Assembly: GCA_002197995.1 (NCBI GenBank) | Contig: NGZR01000002.1 | Location: 8,866,001-8,930,000, forward strand | Direction: 5' to 3' | Length of the DNA stretch: 64,000 bases | DNA from: Gaeumannomyces sp. JS-464 | Taxonomy: Eukaryota; Ascomycota; Sordariomycetes; Magnaporthales; Magnaporthaceae | Shown here: in pieces, positions 33,840 to 45,790 of the stretch | How the letters are laid out: every line of letters starts with the position of its first letter | How positions within the stretch are numbered: position 1 is the first letter of the stretch | The notes under the pieces: generated by a model | What the model was told of the DNA's origin: nothing | The model's input: only the letters and a program-made list of their open reading frames with translations | Database searches by the model: none | Translations under genes and position numbers: made by a program

Positions 33840-34811
33840 ATCCCGCTAAAAGTAATTAGCTTTTATATGGCCAATTTAGCCGCATTTAAAACATTTCCCG
33901 TTTTTCGGGTTTTATTTTTGCTTTTTTTGCTGTTTTTTTATTGGTAAGCGGCTTTCGCATTAAAGTTTATAAAGTTTAAATGCGTTTTATAAACCGTAAT
34001 AAGTTGCTATTTAGCCTTTTTTAATTAGCTTTGTTATTTTGTGCTACGTTTTTAAAACTATATTTTTTTTTTTTTATTATCGTTCGTACAATTTGTCGCT
34101 AATGCGAACCGCGTTTCGGATATAATTCGTAAAAAACTCCGGGCGATTTTATTTCGCGATTTTATTTTTTACATCTTTGCGCAATCCGTTGTAAAAGTGC
34201 AGCATTAGCGTAGCGTCGTTTTAATTAAGCTTAGTACTAATCCGTTAAAAGTCCGCTGCGTATTTGGTTGCAGGCCCTCGCTATTTAAAAGCTAATAGGT
34301 TTTTTTCGGCGATTTGGGTTTCGTTAATTATTTCGAACACTTTTCCGACCTTTTTTCCGAAAGTTTTAAAGTTAGCGAAAATAAGTTTGGTAGCTTCCTG
34401 GCTATCCTTATATCTTTTAAAATAGTCGCTTTAGGTCGGTTAAAACCATTTTTTCACTTTACCGTTTAATTTAGTAATAGCGTAAACAACCTTTTATTTT
34501 TCGCTTACGAACTGCTATTCGTAAAATTTAAAGTAACTTTTGCATTCGGTAAGGAACGTTTTAAGCTTGCCGTTTTTCCTTCCGTAAAAATCCGGGGACG
34601 GGAATTTGTACGTTTTAACTGCGATAAGTGTTTTAAAAAACGCTAACTTCGCAGTAAATTGCTTTACCTCGTTTTGGCTTTTAGCGATTTTAACCGTTAT
34701 AAGTTTAAAAAGGCTAGCCGTGTTAGCGGTTTCGTTAAAGTCGTATTTAATACCGTTAAAAGTAAAAACCGTGGTTTTTTCCTTTTTAAGCTTTTTGCTA
34801 TTGCTTGCTAT
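33840..34811 (-). pseudogene. Gypsy E1 gag
   Basis: Begins with ATA at 34811 in place of ATG, then ASNSKKLKKEKTTVFTFNGI. It ends near the zinc knuckle at 33852-33893 (CFKC, G, IGH, C changed), a CX2CX4HX4C type. Gag forms the particle and binds RNA. RIP stops are dispersed. Confidence 0.75.
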
Positions 34812-34860
34812 AGCTGCGCTATTTTCCCTCCGACGAAGTATTAAATAAAATTAGTTAAAA

Positions 34861-35306
34861 TGTTATAATTAAAGGTTTGCTTTTAAAGTAAAGCATTTCG
34901 GGGTGGGAGGATAATATCGCTGGTGCTAATAACAGGGGATTACGTAATTTAAAAGGACGATTTAATTGCTTGCCTTAGGGGATGTTTAAAAGCTAACTTA
35001 AGTTAACTAATGCCGAAACTTTAGTTAAAACTATTTAAAACAGTAGGAAATCCATCCTTTATATATACGTTGCTTTTTGCCTTATGTTGGGTTAAATTTG
35101 TAGCTTTATTACAAATCCACAAATCCCTTTTAAATTTGTTACTTTGTTACAAATCCACAAATCCTTTTTTGGATTTATTGTTTTGTTATAAATTTACAAA
35201 TCCCTTTTAATTTACGTAATTCCACGTAACCGGGGCGGGGCGAAGGTACCACTTTAAAGCCCCCCTTTTGCCTTGCTGTCCTGGGGCTTGCATACTAGTC
35301 GTAATA
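34861..35306 (-). repeat. LTR family A, copy 2 (5' LTR of E1)
   Basis: 446 bp, about the same sequence as 25993-26440 with C-to-T/G-to-A differences, and the same triple U3 repeat. Confidence 0.88.
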
Positions 35307-35507
35307 GCATAGCCGTGTACGGCCCCCTCGCAATGCGCAAACCGCTAAAGCCCTTTTTAAGCCGACCACCCGAACTGCTTTGTAAAACTTATACAGGTTA
35401 ACAGTACGTTAAAACGTTTAATTAAAAAGGAGTTAAGCGCGGTTAGGAATTTAAGCGCGCGGGCGTACCGAGCGGCGGCAAATAAAACGGCGAAAGCCGA
35501 AACTGCC
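35307..35507. other. 201-bp unexplained segment between E1 and E2
   Basis: Less mutated and GC-richer (AGCCGTGTACGGCCCCCTCG, GAGCGGCGG). It shows no relation to the LTRs on either side and no ORF. It could be the original unique host DNA or a remnant of another repeat. Confidence 0.4.
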
Positions 35508-36501
35508 TGTTATAATAGGGTTTTGCTTTTAAAGTAAAGCACTTAAAAAAGGGTTAAAACAGCACATTTATTAACAACTTTAAAAAACTTTTAGGTTTTA
35601 AAATGCAATGTTTTAATTGCTTGCTGTAAAAATATAGGGTTTTAATTAAAGCGTGCTTACGCTAATTACAATAGTTAACAGGGTTACGTTTAATTAGCAC
35701 GGCTTTGTTAAGCCTTACAAGCAGTGCTAGTAAGGCCCTAAGCTTAGTGGGTGGTACAAGCTTATATTGTAAAAAAGGGCCGCTAATAACCGCTTCCCTT
35801 ATATACCTTCCGATATCGATCCCGCGGGCCCCCCGCTTAAAGGGGTTTTAATGCCGCACGCGATTTTCCGAAAAATTATTTTGTATAGGGAATTAAAAAA
35901 ATCGACCTACGGCTACTAAAGCCATTTTCACGTTTAGGCTTTTTAAATTTAATTTATACGTTTTCACCTTTGCTTTTGGCACGTGCAAGGTAGGTAAATC
36001 AAGTAGCCTTATAACGGTTAACTTAAGCGCTGTAGCACGTTATAGGCCGACTTTGTGCACAAATCCATAAAAGTACAAGGTAGGTAATACAAGGTAGGTG
36101 GTGTGGGATAAGTAAGGTTTATATACCCAACTTTAGCTAAATACATTAGTTTTTTTAACATTTGCTTTAAGGAATATTTAAAAGCTAAGTTAAGTTAGCT
36201 AATGCCGAAACTTTAATTAAATTTACTAATATAAAAGGCTTTGCCTTTTTATATTTTTATAAATTCTTTTATACATTTCGTGGTAATTATTTATTTGTTA
36301 CAAATTAATAAAACGGTTTGTAATTTGTTAATTTGTTTTAAATTAATAAAGCGGTTTATAATTTGTTAATTTGTTTTAAATTAACAAATTAAACCGGGGC
36401 TTATTTAAACCTATTACGTAACTCCGCTTTGGTAAAAGTTAAGTAAGCTTTTCCTAAATTGCCTGCTTATCGCTCCCTTTTACCCGGCCCTAATCGTAAC
36501 A
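35508..36501 (-). repeat. LTR family C, copy 1 (3' LTR of E2), split by solo LTR D1
   Basis: Starts TGTTATAATAGGG, ends AATCGTAACA. Without D1 it is about 455 bp. Direct repeats of AATTTGTTAATTTGTTTTAA lie near 36300-36390. Confidence 0.7.
35625..36158 (+). mobile_element. Solo LTR D1 (534 bp)
   Basis: TGTAAAAATATAGGG to TTTTTTTAACA, with flanks CTTGC and TTTGC, a 5-bp duplication with one RIP-type change. It contains an unusually GC-rich core (CCCGCGGGCCCCCCGC near 35822). It is inserted in the E2 3' LTR. Confidence 0.8.
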
Positions 36502-36615
36502 TTAAGTTTTCTTTTTTTAGCTAAATTTTTTTAGCTAAATTTACTACCCCGTTTTTTGTTAACTGGTAAGTACTTTCCTTTTTACTTTCTTTTATCCTTT
36601 TTTTAGTTTAACAAA

Positions 36616-37088
36616 ATGTTTAGTTAAATGCAAAAACGAAAAGCGTCGTTACGTGCTGCTTTAACTTTTCGTCGTCGCGATTTACTATTTTTAATCATTT
36701 TTTCCGCTACTTTTATGCTTTCTGTTTTTTTTTGCGAGTTTTTAAATTAAAACTAATGCTTAGCTTTTTTATAAAATTCCTTTTGTTACGTAAAATGCTT
36801 TTATCGTAACCGTTTTTTTATAACATTTTAAATCCCTTTTGTAAAAAGCTGCGTTAAATAACCGCGTAATATTTTAAACTAAACTCGAAGTTAAAAGCTT
36901 TAAAAAAAGTTTTGCGTTTGCGAAATAGCGTCGCATATAAATGCAAAAAAAAAATGCGTGCGATCCGTCGGGAAATCGACGCCGTAAAAAAGCTAAAACG
37001 TGTTAAGCAGGAGGAAGCCGATCGGGAAGCTCGTTAAGCTGCTTTTTAATCCGAGCTATTTGTAACTCCTGCCGTTTCTTTTAATTAG
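36616..37088 (+). pseudogene. Antisense ORF of Gypsy E2 (degraded)
   Basis: Homolog of 26555-27025. It has the same leader (GTAAGTACTTTCC at 36566), start ATG TTT, a NSFCYVKCF segment at the Cys cluster, and a C-terminal stretch equivalent to VRSVGKSTP in a shifted frame. Several stops and at least one indel are present. Confidence 0.5.
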
Positions 37089-37361
37089 CAAGCATTCGAG
37101 GTTAATTTTAACTTAAGCTTATTTGCTTTTTTTAACCCGGGTAAAAGCTGTTTTTACCATTTATTTTAAAAGATTTATGGTATATTAAGTACCATTTTAA
37201 CTTTTTTTTACCGAAATCGCGGGTTCGACTTTTGTTAAGTCCATTTTTTAGTTATTAGTATAAAAGGCTAGTAGTTAAAAAAACTTTTTTGCTAACCCAG
37301 TTAATAAGTTCGCCTTTTTTGCTTAAATTAAATAAGTGCGTTTTTTACTAACTTTTTCTTC

Positions 37362-37432
37362 GAACTCGTAGCGTAACGGGCACCGCTTTTGCAATTTTGT
37401 AAAAGTCGTAGGTTCGATTCCTACCGGGTGCA
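37362..37432 (+). tRNA. tRNA-like module 1 of E2 (pseudo-tRNA)
   Basis: Acceptor GAACTCG with CGGGTGC plus discriminator A (one mismatch, one wobble). The T arm GTAGG-TTCGATT-CCTAC is perfect, with A-box-like TAGCGTAACGGGC and B-box AGGTTCGATTCCT. The anticodon stem CTTTT/AAAAG has a 10-nt loop. It occupies the same site in the element as the E1 and E3 modules but differs in sequence. Confidence 0.5.
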
Positions 37433-37571
37433 TTTATTTGGATTCGCTCGTCGTTTTTAGCGGCGAGCAAATCCGCGTGGAGTTTTTCCTTTTGCCGTTT
37501 TTTTTTTGCTACTAACCGCTAATTGCAGCTTTTTTTATCCTATTTGGTTTTAATAAGTGCACTTTTTTTAC

Positions 37572-37615
37572 AACCCAACGGTGTAATAGTAACATTTTTT
37601 ACCCTTTTAGCTAAC
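37572..37615 (+). tRNA. tRNA-like module 2 of E2 (5' half only)
   Basis: AACCCAACGGTGTAATAGTAAC matches the 5' half of the E1 module at 27309. The T arm and 3' acceptor are missing, so it is a truncated relic. Confidence 0.35.
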
Positions 37616-37639
37616 CTTTTTATAAGCGCTTTCGCCGAT

Positions 37640-38194
37640 ATTTGTGCAAAATATTTTAGCAATTCCCGAAGTTGGTTTTTTTTTCCCACGTGTTTTTTTA
37701 TAACCGTATCCTTTCCATTTAACTAAGTATTATTTAATCCGGTATTTGGTTTTTTGGTTAAAAATTTCCTTAATTTCATACTTGTAATTTAAATTTATTT
37801 CGATTAACTCGTTTATTTTAAATTTTAATAATGCTAGTTCGAATTAAAAAATATGAAAAATTAAGCGTACTTTTACGGTTAATAGCAGTTAAAATTCGTA
37901 GTTAACTGTTAAACCTTTTTTTGCAATTTTAAAAGGGTTTAATTTCGTATAATCCAGTTTATCGTTTAGTCGTTTTGTTTTAATGTTAAACTGTTTTTCG
38001 CTAGCGATTCGTTTTCGAAAGTAAACGCTATTTCCTTTTTAAAAGTTAATTTTTCGATTTTTTTATTAGTTTCATTCGTTATACGTTGTCGGACTTTTTT
38101 TAAACTTTATTTGGAGTTTTTATGCAGTTTTTTAAATTTTTCGATTTGTATTTTTAGTATTAATATGTAATTTCCTGCTTTAAGTTTTCCATAC
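37640..38194 (-). pseudogene. Gypsy E2 pol, integrase C-terminus and chromodomain
   Basis: The minus frame reads a chromodomain (YEIKEIFNQKTKYRIK, YLVKWKGYGYKK) near 37650-37830, preceded by integrase tail. E5 interrupts it at 38195. Confidence 0.7.
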
Positions 38195-38733
38195 TGTTAT
38201 AAATAAGCTTTTGCTTTTAAAGTAAAGCTGCTTAAAAAAGGTGTTCGAAATAGTACGCTTATTAAAAAGTTTGGTAAACTTAGTAACAATAGTTTAATTG
38301 CTTGCTTAAAGGGGTGTTTTAAAGCTAACTTAAGTTAACTAATGCCGAAGTTTTAATTTAAACTACTTAAAACAGTAGGAAATCCATCCTTTATATTTAC
38401 AAAGTCCTTTTTGTTTTTATTAGTTTTTAAATTGCGGCTTTATTTAAAGTTTTTACCAATTTACAAATCTTTTTTAAATTTATTACTTTGTTTTATTTTT
38501 TCGCAAATTTATAAATTTTCCTTAAATTTATTACTTTGTTTTAAGTTTTCGCAAATTTATAAATCCTTTTTAAATTTGTTATTTTGTTTTAAATTTTTCT
38601 AAATTTACAATTTTTTTTGCTTTAAGTAATTTTATTTAGTTACGTAACGTTTATTCCTAACGTAAGCAAAGTAAAAGCACCATTTAAAACCCTTCCCGCT
38701 TTATGCTTTAAGCTTTGCATACTAGTCGTAATA
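38195..38733 (-). repeat. LTR family B, copy 1 (3' LTR of E5)
   Basis: TGTTATAAATAAGC to CGTAATA, 539 bp. It contains three ~57-bp U3 repeats (about 38430-38610) that even translate as a repeated YKSFLNLLLCF-like string. Confidence 0.8.
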
Positions 38734-38849
38734 TTAGGTTTCCCTTTTTAAGCTAAATCCTTTTAGCTATATTTTATTACCCCGTTTTTCGTTAGTTGGT
38801 AAATACTTTCCTTTTTTACCATTTTCTCCCTTTTTTTTTAACTAACGAA

Positions 38850-39310
38850 ATGTTTAATTATGTGCGAAAACGTCCCTTTGTTAAAAAAACCTTTTAGCGT
38901 AAAAACTTGCTTGTTTAAGTTTTTTTTCCTATTAAAATGCCTTTTTATTTTTTTTATTACGAAGTTTTTAAACCGTAAAAAGTGTAAAGCTTTTTTTTAA
39001 AACTTGTTTCGGTGCGTGGAATGCCTCGGTCGAAACCGCTTAAATTGCGACATTTTAAGCCTTTTCCCCGCTTAATTTTAAAAAATTAAAAAGTAATACG
39101 CAAAACTAAAAGCTAAGCTAAAAATAAAAAAGGAAAAACGCCGTATTATAAAACGGGAGCTTTTAGCTTTTAATGCTCGTATTAAGCGTTTAAAAACGCA
39201 AAAAAAAATATGGTTCGAAAAAAAAATGCGCGCGATCCGGTGCGGTATTAACGCTATAAAAATGTTAAAACGAGTAAAGCGGGAGGAAGCGGGGAAGGAG
39301 GTTAAATAAG
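38850..39310 (+). pseudogene. Antisense ORF of Gypsy E5 (degraded)
   Basis: Starts ATG TTT at 38850 and reads MFNYVRKRPFVKKTF, clearly homologous to MFGRVRKRPFAKK of E1. FYFFYYEVFK and later basic coiled-coil sequence follow in shifting frames. No tRNA-like module is seen next to it. Confidence 0.5.
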
Positions 39311-39479
39311 CTCCCCCCGTATTTTTTAATCCGCTTTTTCCTAAACTTCTTCCGTTATTTCCAAACTAAACCGATTTTAAAGTTGCTTATAACCCGAGTT
39401 TTTTAATTTTATTTAATTTTAATACGTTATTTTAACGCAAATATTTCGAGTTTAAGTTTAAGTTTTAGCATAAAGGTTA

Positions 39480-42400
39480 ACTTTTTTTCCAAAGCTTTTC
39501 GTTAGTACTTTTTAAAAGCTTCCAATGCTTTTTTAAAATTGGCTTTTTTTTCCCAAATGCTTTTTTTAATCCCGTACTTTGCCCATTTAATTAAATAATG
39601 CTTAATCCCGTTAATTACGTTTTCGTTTAAAAAAATTTCAATTTCGTACTTTTGTTTTAGGTTAACCTTTATTAACTTATCGCTTTTTATGCTAAATAGC
39701 GTTAATTTAAATAAATAAAAAGTAAAAAACCAGGTGTGATTTTATAGTTAATAATAGTTAAAATTCGTAATTAACGTTTAAAACTTTCCATATTACTTTA
39801 AAAGGTCCCAGTTTTTTATGGTTTAATTTATCGTTTAGTTGTTTTATTTTAATATTGCGTTAAAAAAATAAACGCTATTTTTTTTTTAAAGGTTGGTTTT
39901 TCAATTTTTTTTTTATTAGTTTAAGTGGATATACGTAATCGTAACTTTTCGAGCTTCGTTTAAAATTGTTTATGTAATTTCGTAAATTTTTTTACTTGTA
40001 ATTCCGTTATAAAAGCGTGCGTTTTTGTTTTAAGTTTTTCGTACGCTGTTAACGTAAACCCGTAATTTGTATAAAACGGCGTAACTTTTATACTTTCGTA
40101 TACCGAGTTGTTATACGCGAATTATGCTATAAAAATAGTTATACCTAGTTATTTTGTTTATAATTAACGTAATAATGTAAATATTATTTTATAGTTTAGT
40201 TTATTCGTTTTATTTACTTATTCGTTTAAAAATAATAAGTTGTTAATAAGGAATGTTTTGCTTTTAAACTAGTTGTAAGTTTTTTTTAAAATTTGCTTAT
40301 AAATAGCTTATTTTTATCCGTAATTAAACGGTTTAACGTTTCGTATTCCGCTATTACGTTTTTAATAAAAACGTATGTTAACTTTTTAACGCTGCTGCTT
40401 TTTTTATATAATAAAAATAAAGCGTATTTAATAAGCTTATTTATTATTATTAAAATGTTATCGTATTAAACATTCGTTATAAGTTTTTATAATTTGCGGA
40501 ATTTAATAATAAAATTTATAATAACTTTTTGCTATGCTTTACTAAGCATTAATAAAGGTTATAATAGCTTGTAAGGTTTATATTTGCAGGTTTTATTTTT
40601 TACGCAGCTTTTATAATTTTTAATTGCTTAATTTATTTCGGCCCGGGTTTTTATAAACTTATAATACTGCTAAAATCGTTTCCAAATTTTAATTACCTTT
40701 TAATATTTATAAGCTGGTTGCCCGTAAATATGTTGGATTTTTTTAAAGGTTTACTTTTTTTATTTATTTATTTTAATTAACGTTTATTATGCCGGGATTA
40801 AGGATTTATTTGGCTTTTTAGCTAGGATTATATAAGTTTATTCCGGTATATCGATTTTATAATTTAATCGGGGGTTACAAGCATTCGCTTGTTCGTTTTT
40901 CGACCTTTTCCGGTATTTTATCCAAATATCGTAGTTTTAAAAAGATTCGCTTTATCGAACTTATCGTTTATTTAAATTTTTACTAATAGTAAAGTATAAT
41001 AAATTTTTGTAATTTATATATATTATTATTTAATGTTTAACTCCGTATAAATACGGGCGCTATTTTTTAAATGTTTGGATAATCGTAAAAATTTTTTTAT
41101 TATAAATTTGGTAATTTAATTTCGGGTTGTTAAGTTTTTGCGAAAAAAAAGCGTATAAATGCAACTTTCGTTTTTTTTTGTTCGAATTGCTTTCCTATAG
41201 CGTAATTTAACGCATCGGTTTTAATTTCGAAAGGTTTTTTTAAATTTAGCATTGCTAGTATTGGTTTTTATACTACGGCGTCGCGTAGTACTTTAAAAGC
41301 GTTTTATTTTTATTTCTTTTAATAAAATTAAACGTGGTTTTTAGTAAAATTCGTAAATAGTGCGGCCTTTTTGTTAAAAATTTAAATAAACCGTGTATAA
41401 AAGTTTAAAAACTTTAAAAATCTTTATACTTTTTTAACGTTTGTAAATATAAACCATTTTTTAACCTTTTAAACCATTTTAAGGTTTATAAAAAGTTGTT
41501 TTAATATAATTATAAACTTTAAAAAAGCAATTTTTTAAGTGTGTTATATACACCTTTCCGGTTTTATAAAAAGCTTTGCTTTAAATAGTTTTTAAAGCAC
41601 TTTATGCACGTACTATTTATGTTTTTTCTATTGTTTTTAAAAAAGCCAAAATATCGTTTAAATAAACGAATGTAAAAACGTTAAAGTATTTGCGTAATAT
41701 ATGGTGGTTAATGCGTTAATAAAACTGAAAGTTATTATTAAGGATTTGTAATATCCTAGTTTTATTTTAAAAGCCGTTAACTACTTTTAGCTTTTTTTAA
41801 TTCGTAATAAGTTATAAGCTTTACGTAAATTTAAAACCGTAAAATACCGGGCTTTTAAAAGTATATTTTTTAACCTGTTAATAAAAAGTAAAAATATCGA
41901 TCTTTTATAATAGCTTCGTTTAACAGGCGGTAATTAATGCATATTTGCTTTGTTCCGTTTTTTTTTAATTTTTTATAAAATTTCGTATCCTATTAAAAAG
42001 TTTAAAAGTTTAATAAATCCTTTTCGTAAGTTTTTTTCCATTTGTTTTTTTAGCATTTCCTGCTATTAAAAGCTAAATTAATACACTTTTTAATATTTAA
42101 ATTGTATTTTTAATTTAAATTTAATTTTAAAATTAAACGGTTTGTATTTAAAAAGTACGGTTGTTAAATCCTTTTTAAATAACCGTTAATATTTAAAATA
42201 CACTTTCGGCACGTTTTTTATTCGAGTAATAGGTTTTACTTTTTCGTTTAAATTAATATCGTTATTAAATAGTTGCGAATTTATTAATGTCGATTACCGG
42301 GGTTAATTGTTTTATTTTGCCACCGTTATAACTGCCTTTTATAACATTGCATGTTTATTACTTAAAATTTATAATTGCCGAACTTTTTTAACTGTTAATA

Positions 42401-45400
42401 GCTTTTTTTTATTAAATTTAACCGGTAGTTTAATTTATTTGTAAATTATGCTTTTTAAATTAAAAAATGCTTAAAATAATATTTTCCCTTTTTATATTTA
42501 TAATATTTAAAGTTAACGTGGTTTATTAATAAGTGGGCCATATTAATTAATGGGTTATAACACCCCGACCTTTAGTTAATTAACGCGCATGCCAATTTAA
42601 CAACGCCAAAAATCCATTTAAACTATTCGGAATTGTATATATCGAACGTTTTTACTTTTTCCTAGCAAATGCGCGCATTGTGTCCGGTTTTACCGCAAAT
42701 GCCACATCGCCGACAAGTCGTCGTCGCCTTCCTTTTTTAACCCCTATAATCGCGCATTTTTACTATAACTATCCATCCAACTTTTCCTGGTTTAAAGCAT
42801 TTCGTACCTTTTCGACAATATGTAACCCTCCTTATCGAACACGTGTTTTTTTAGCCCTCCGGCGTTTGCTTAGCGCTTCGTTCGCCTTTTGTAACCTGGA
42901 GCACTTTTCTTTTAAAAGGTTAACTTAATGCATAATTGCTTTAGCCCTTTTCGTTAATTAGTTTATAACCGATAACATAAATAACGGAAAATTGCTCCGG
43001 TAATTGGAAATCCGAGCTTTAATATATTCGGATTGCGAAGTTGCGTTTTTAACTGTTTAAAGCGTTTTGGAAGTCCAAAGTTCGGCGTTGTTTAAAAGCT
43101 TTTTCGAAAAAGTTAAAGTTCGTAACCTTATATTTAGCTTTTCCAAAATCGAATCCGAATCGAATGGAGCAAAGCCAGCTTTTCGAAAGCCTCCCCGAAT
43201 GTTTCCTTCGGTTATAAAAGCAAAAAATGCCGTTTTAAACGCCGAAAAAAACTCGATTTTAATTACGTGGTTAACGTATAACCTTATTAAGTTTTCGATT
43301 TGTTAACCGTACGCTTTTTTTAACGGGTTAAAGCATTTAACGTTAAGCGGCTAAAAAAAGTAAAACGAATACGAAGGTATGCAAAGCGTAATAATGTTAT
43401 GTTTTTAATAATAAAGCTCGAAATCCGTTAAATAATGGCTTTCGTAGCCGTTTAGCATTAACAAACGATAAAAGCCACTTGCGCGCGATGCTATATGTTT
43501 ATCGAAATGCTAAATCCATTTTAAACCGAGCTCGTTCGTAATTTACCCGTTAAAACTCGTTGTAATAACCCAATCGCGTAAAAGGTCGGTTTTCGAATAC
43601 TAATTAGCTAAATAATACTACCTTTTAACGATAATAAAAAAGGGGATTGCTTAGCCGCAACTATTAACCTTTTAAATAATTATAACCTATTCCCGGTTAT
43701 TAAATTAAACCAACTTTGCTTTACTATAACCTTCCAATGTTATAATAATTATAACGGCGGCGATTATACCTATAAAAAAGCCGGTTTCGTCGAAATTGTA
43801 AATATCGTTATTTAAAATGCCATATTTGGTTATAATATTCCGCATAAAATCGAATTAAGCAAAAACGAGTTTGGGATTTTCGCATTTGGCTTTTTAGTAA
43901 TCGTACTTTCGAATTTAGCGCGTGCCGAGCTCCGGGCGGCGTTTAACGAACCTTTCGACTTAGCGTTTACCGACGATACCCGCGTCGCGTTCGGCGAGCA
44001 GTCGGTTAGCCATATTTTTAACACTAAAATGCCGAAAAGGAAATACGCGAAAATCCAGCTTAAATATGTACTTAATAAACGCCTTTTTTTCGAATTCCGT
44101 TAATTTCCGTAATCCGGGCATAATGTCGCGTTAAGCAAATAAGCCCCGCTTTCGACGCGTTAAAGTTATTTTCGCGACCGAATAAATTTTTGCAGCTTCC
44201 CGTATGTTTAGTTTTAAATTAAATTATAAAGCCCGAAAAGCAAGCATTACCCGTTTTCGTCGTTTCCTATTAATATTATTATAGGCGGAGGAATTGGTTG
44301 CGAAAAAAAAAGTGTCGCGTGGTCGCGTGTTATGGCTTACTAACTAATGTGGCCTATTTACTAATAAACCACGTTATTTAAAAGTTTTTTTGTTAAAATC
44401 GCAATTTAAAATAATTAGTTTTTATATCGATTTTTCCGTTATTATATGTAATTAGTTTCCTTTTTACAATGTTTAAACTATACGGTTATTATTTCCTTTA
44501 TATTTAAAATTTGTATTTTTTCGCTGCTTTTAGCGAAAAGTAACTGTTTTAAATTTCGCTATTAATTATAACTTGTAATTTTCTTTTTTAATGTTATAGT
44601 TTTACCATTATATGCCGATATTAATCGTTATTCGTCGCGAATAAGGTTTTTAATTATTATTGTAATTTATTTCGTGCTTTTATTTCGGGTGAATTTTTTA
44701 GTTTTTTGCTTCGAGTTTTTTCCCGTGCTTTTAAACATCCCGAACCGAATTAACCCGTTAGTTTAAACCCGGGCTTTTTTTATATATACTTTACATTTTA
44801 ACTAGCTGTAAAAGTAGTACGTTAAAAGCTTTAATACATATATTATAAAATATAATGTTAAAAGTGCGAAAGTTATTACGAATTGCTAGTAGTTTATTAT
44901 TTAAACCTTTTATTTTAAAAGTTAGTAATTCTTTTTTAAGTGCTTAATTAACCCCCTTTTTTTCTTTTTAACAAAAAGTTACTTTTTAATTTGGCTATTA
45001 AATGCTATTAGCACTCGTTTTATATGTATTTTGTTTAAAAAAGCTTAATATATCCCGTTAAATTAACGTGTAAATCCGGTTAGTTTAACGGGTGCATTTT
45101 AACACGGCGTGGTTTTTTTTAACAAGTCGTTATATAACTTTTCGTAATATGTAACGGTTTGGTCGTTTTAAAACTAATCCAAAAATTGTCCGTCGTCGCC
45201 GTACGCTGGTTTTATATGCCTAATTCCGCCGATAAGCTTAAGCTAATTTTAAAACCAGTAATCGTTTTTTAACAATTTAAACGAAATGTAAGTTTTTTTA
45301 ATATTAAACTTCGGCGTTATTTGCTTAAGTTTTTTAATTTCCTTTTAGTTTTTTACGAAGTGGGTTTGCTTAAATGGTTTTTAATCGATTTTGCTATCGG

Positions 45401-45790
45401 TATTTAAAAAACCTTTTTTTTAGTTTTACTTTTGGACGGTAAAGCTTTATACCTTTTTTAAATTAGCTGGTTTTTCGGTTACGTTCGTTTCGTTAACTTT
45501 AAAAGCGATACGAGCGATAATGTCGTTTTTTCCTCGAACTTTATAAGTTTAAAAACGACGTGTTGCTCGTTTTTATTATCGTATTCGAGTTAAATTGGGC
45601 TTTTACTAGGTTTTTTACGCATTATAACCACTTTTTTTCCTAAGTACCATTTTAACGCGTTTTTATTTAACTAATGTACCGCATACGAGTTTTTATAGCA
45701 ATATTTAATTAAACGCCGTTTCGGGGCATAAGGTTTCGTTCGTTTTATTATCCCCTTGTCGAGCGATTACTATTTATCGCTTATTACGTT
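39480..45790 (-). pseudogene. Gypsy E5 pol
   Basis: Chromodomain KYEIEIFLNENV ... YLIKWAKYG near 39510-39680, integrase near 40100-40480, RNase H-RT with VYLNDILAF near 41640-41672 (YLDD changed to YLND). Interrupted by pogo copy 7 at TA 42514-42515. The remaining pol upstream is at 44377-45790. Confidence 0.72.
42516..44374 (-). mobile_element. Fot1/pogo-like transposon copy 7 (1,859 bp), inside E5
   Basis: TIRs ACGTGGTTTATTAATAAG and partner, TA flanks (42514-42515, 44375-44376). Minus-strand transposase: MPGLRKLTEFEKK equivalent near 44120, and an open segment 43830-44024. Confidence 0.9.

Larger units (their letters stand above)
25993..35306 (-). mobile_element. Ty3/Gypsy chromodomain retrotransposon E1, full length, with pogo copy 6
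   Basis: Two similar LTRs (25993-26440 and 34861-35306) flank gag-pol read on the minus strand. Order from the right: LTR, leader, gag with CCHC knuckle, protease, RT, RNase H, integrase, chromodomain, then an antisense cassette and the 3' LTR. Without the pogo copy it is about 7.46 kb. Five bases outside the LTRs differ (ATAAG and GCATA), so no target duplication is visible and one flank may be rearranged. Confidence 0.88.

Noticed and set aside
34606..34848. Plus-strand ORF of 80 codons at the end of E1
   Set aside because: Shadow of the gag start on the opposite strand (minus, start 34811).
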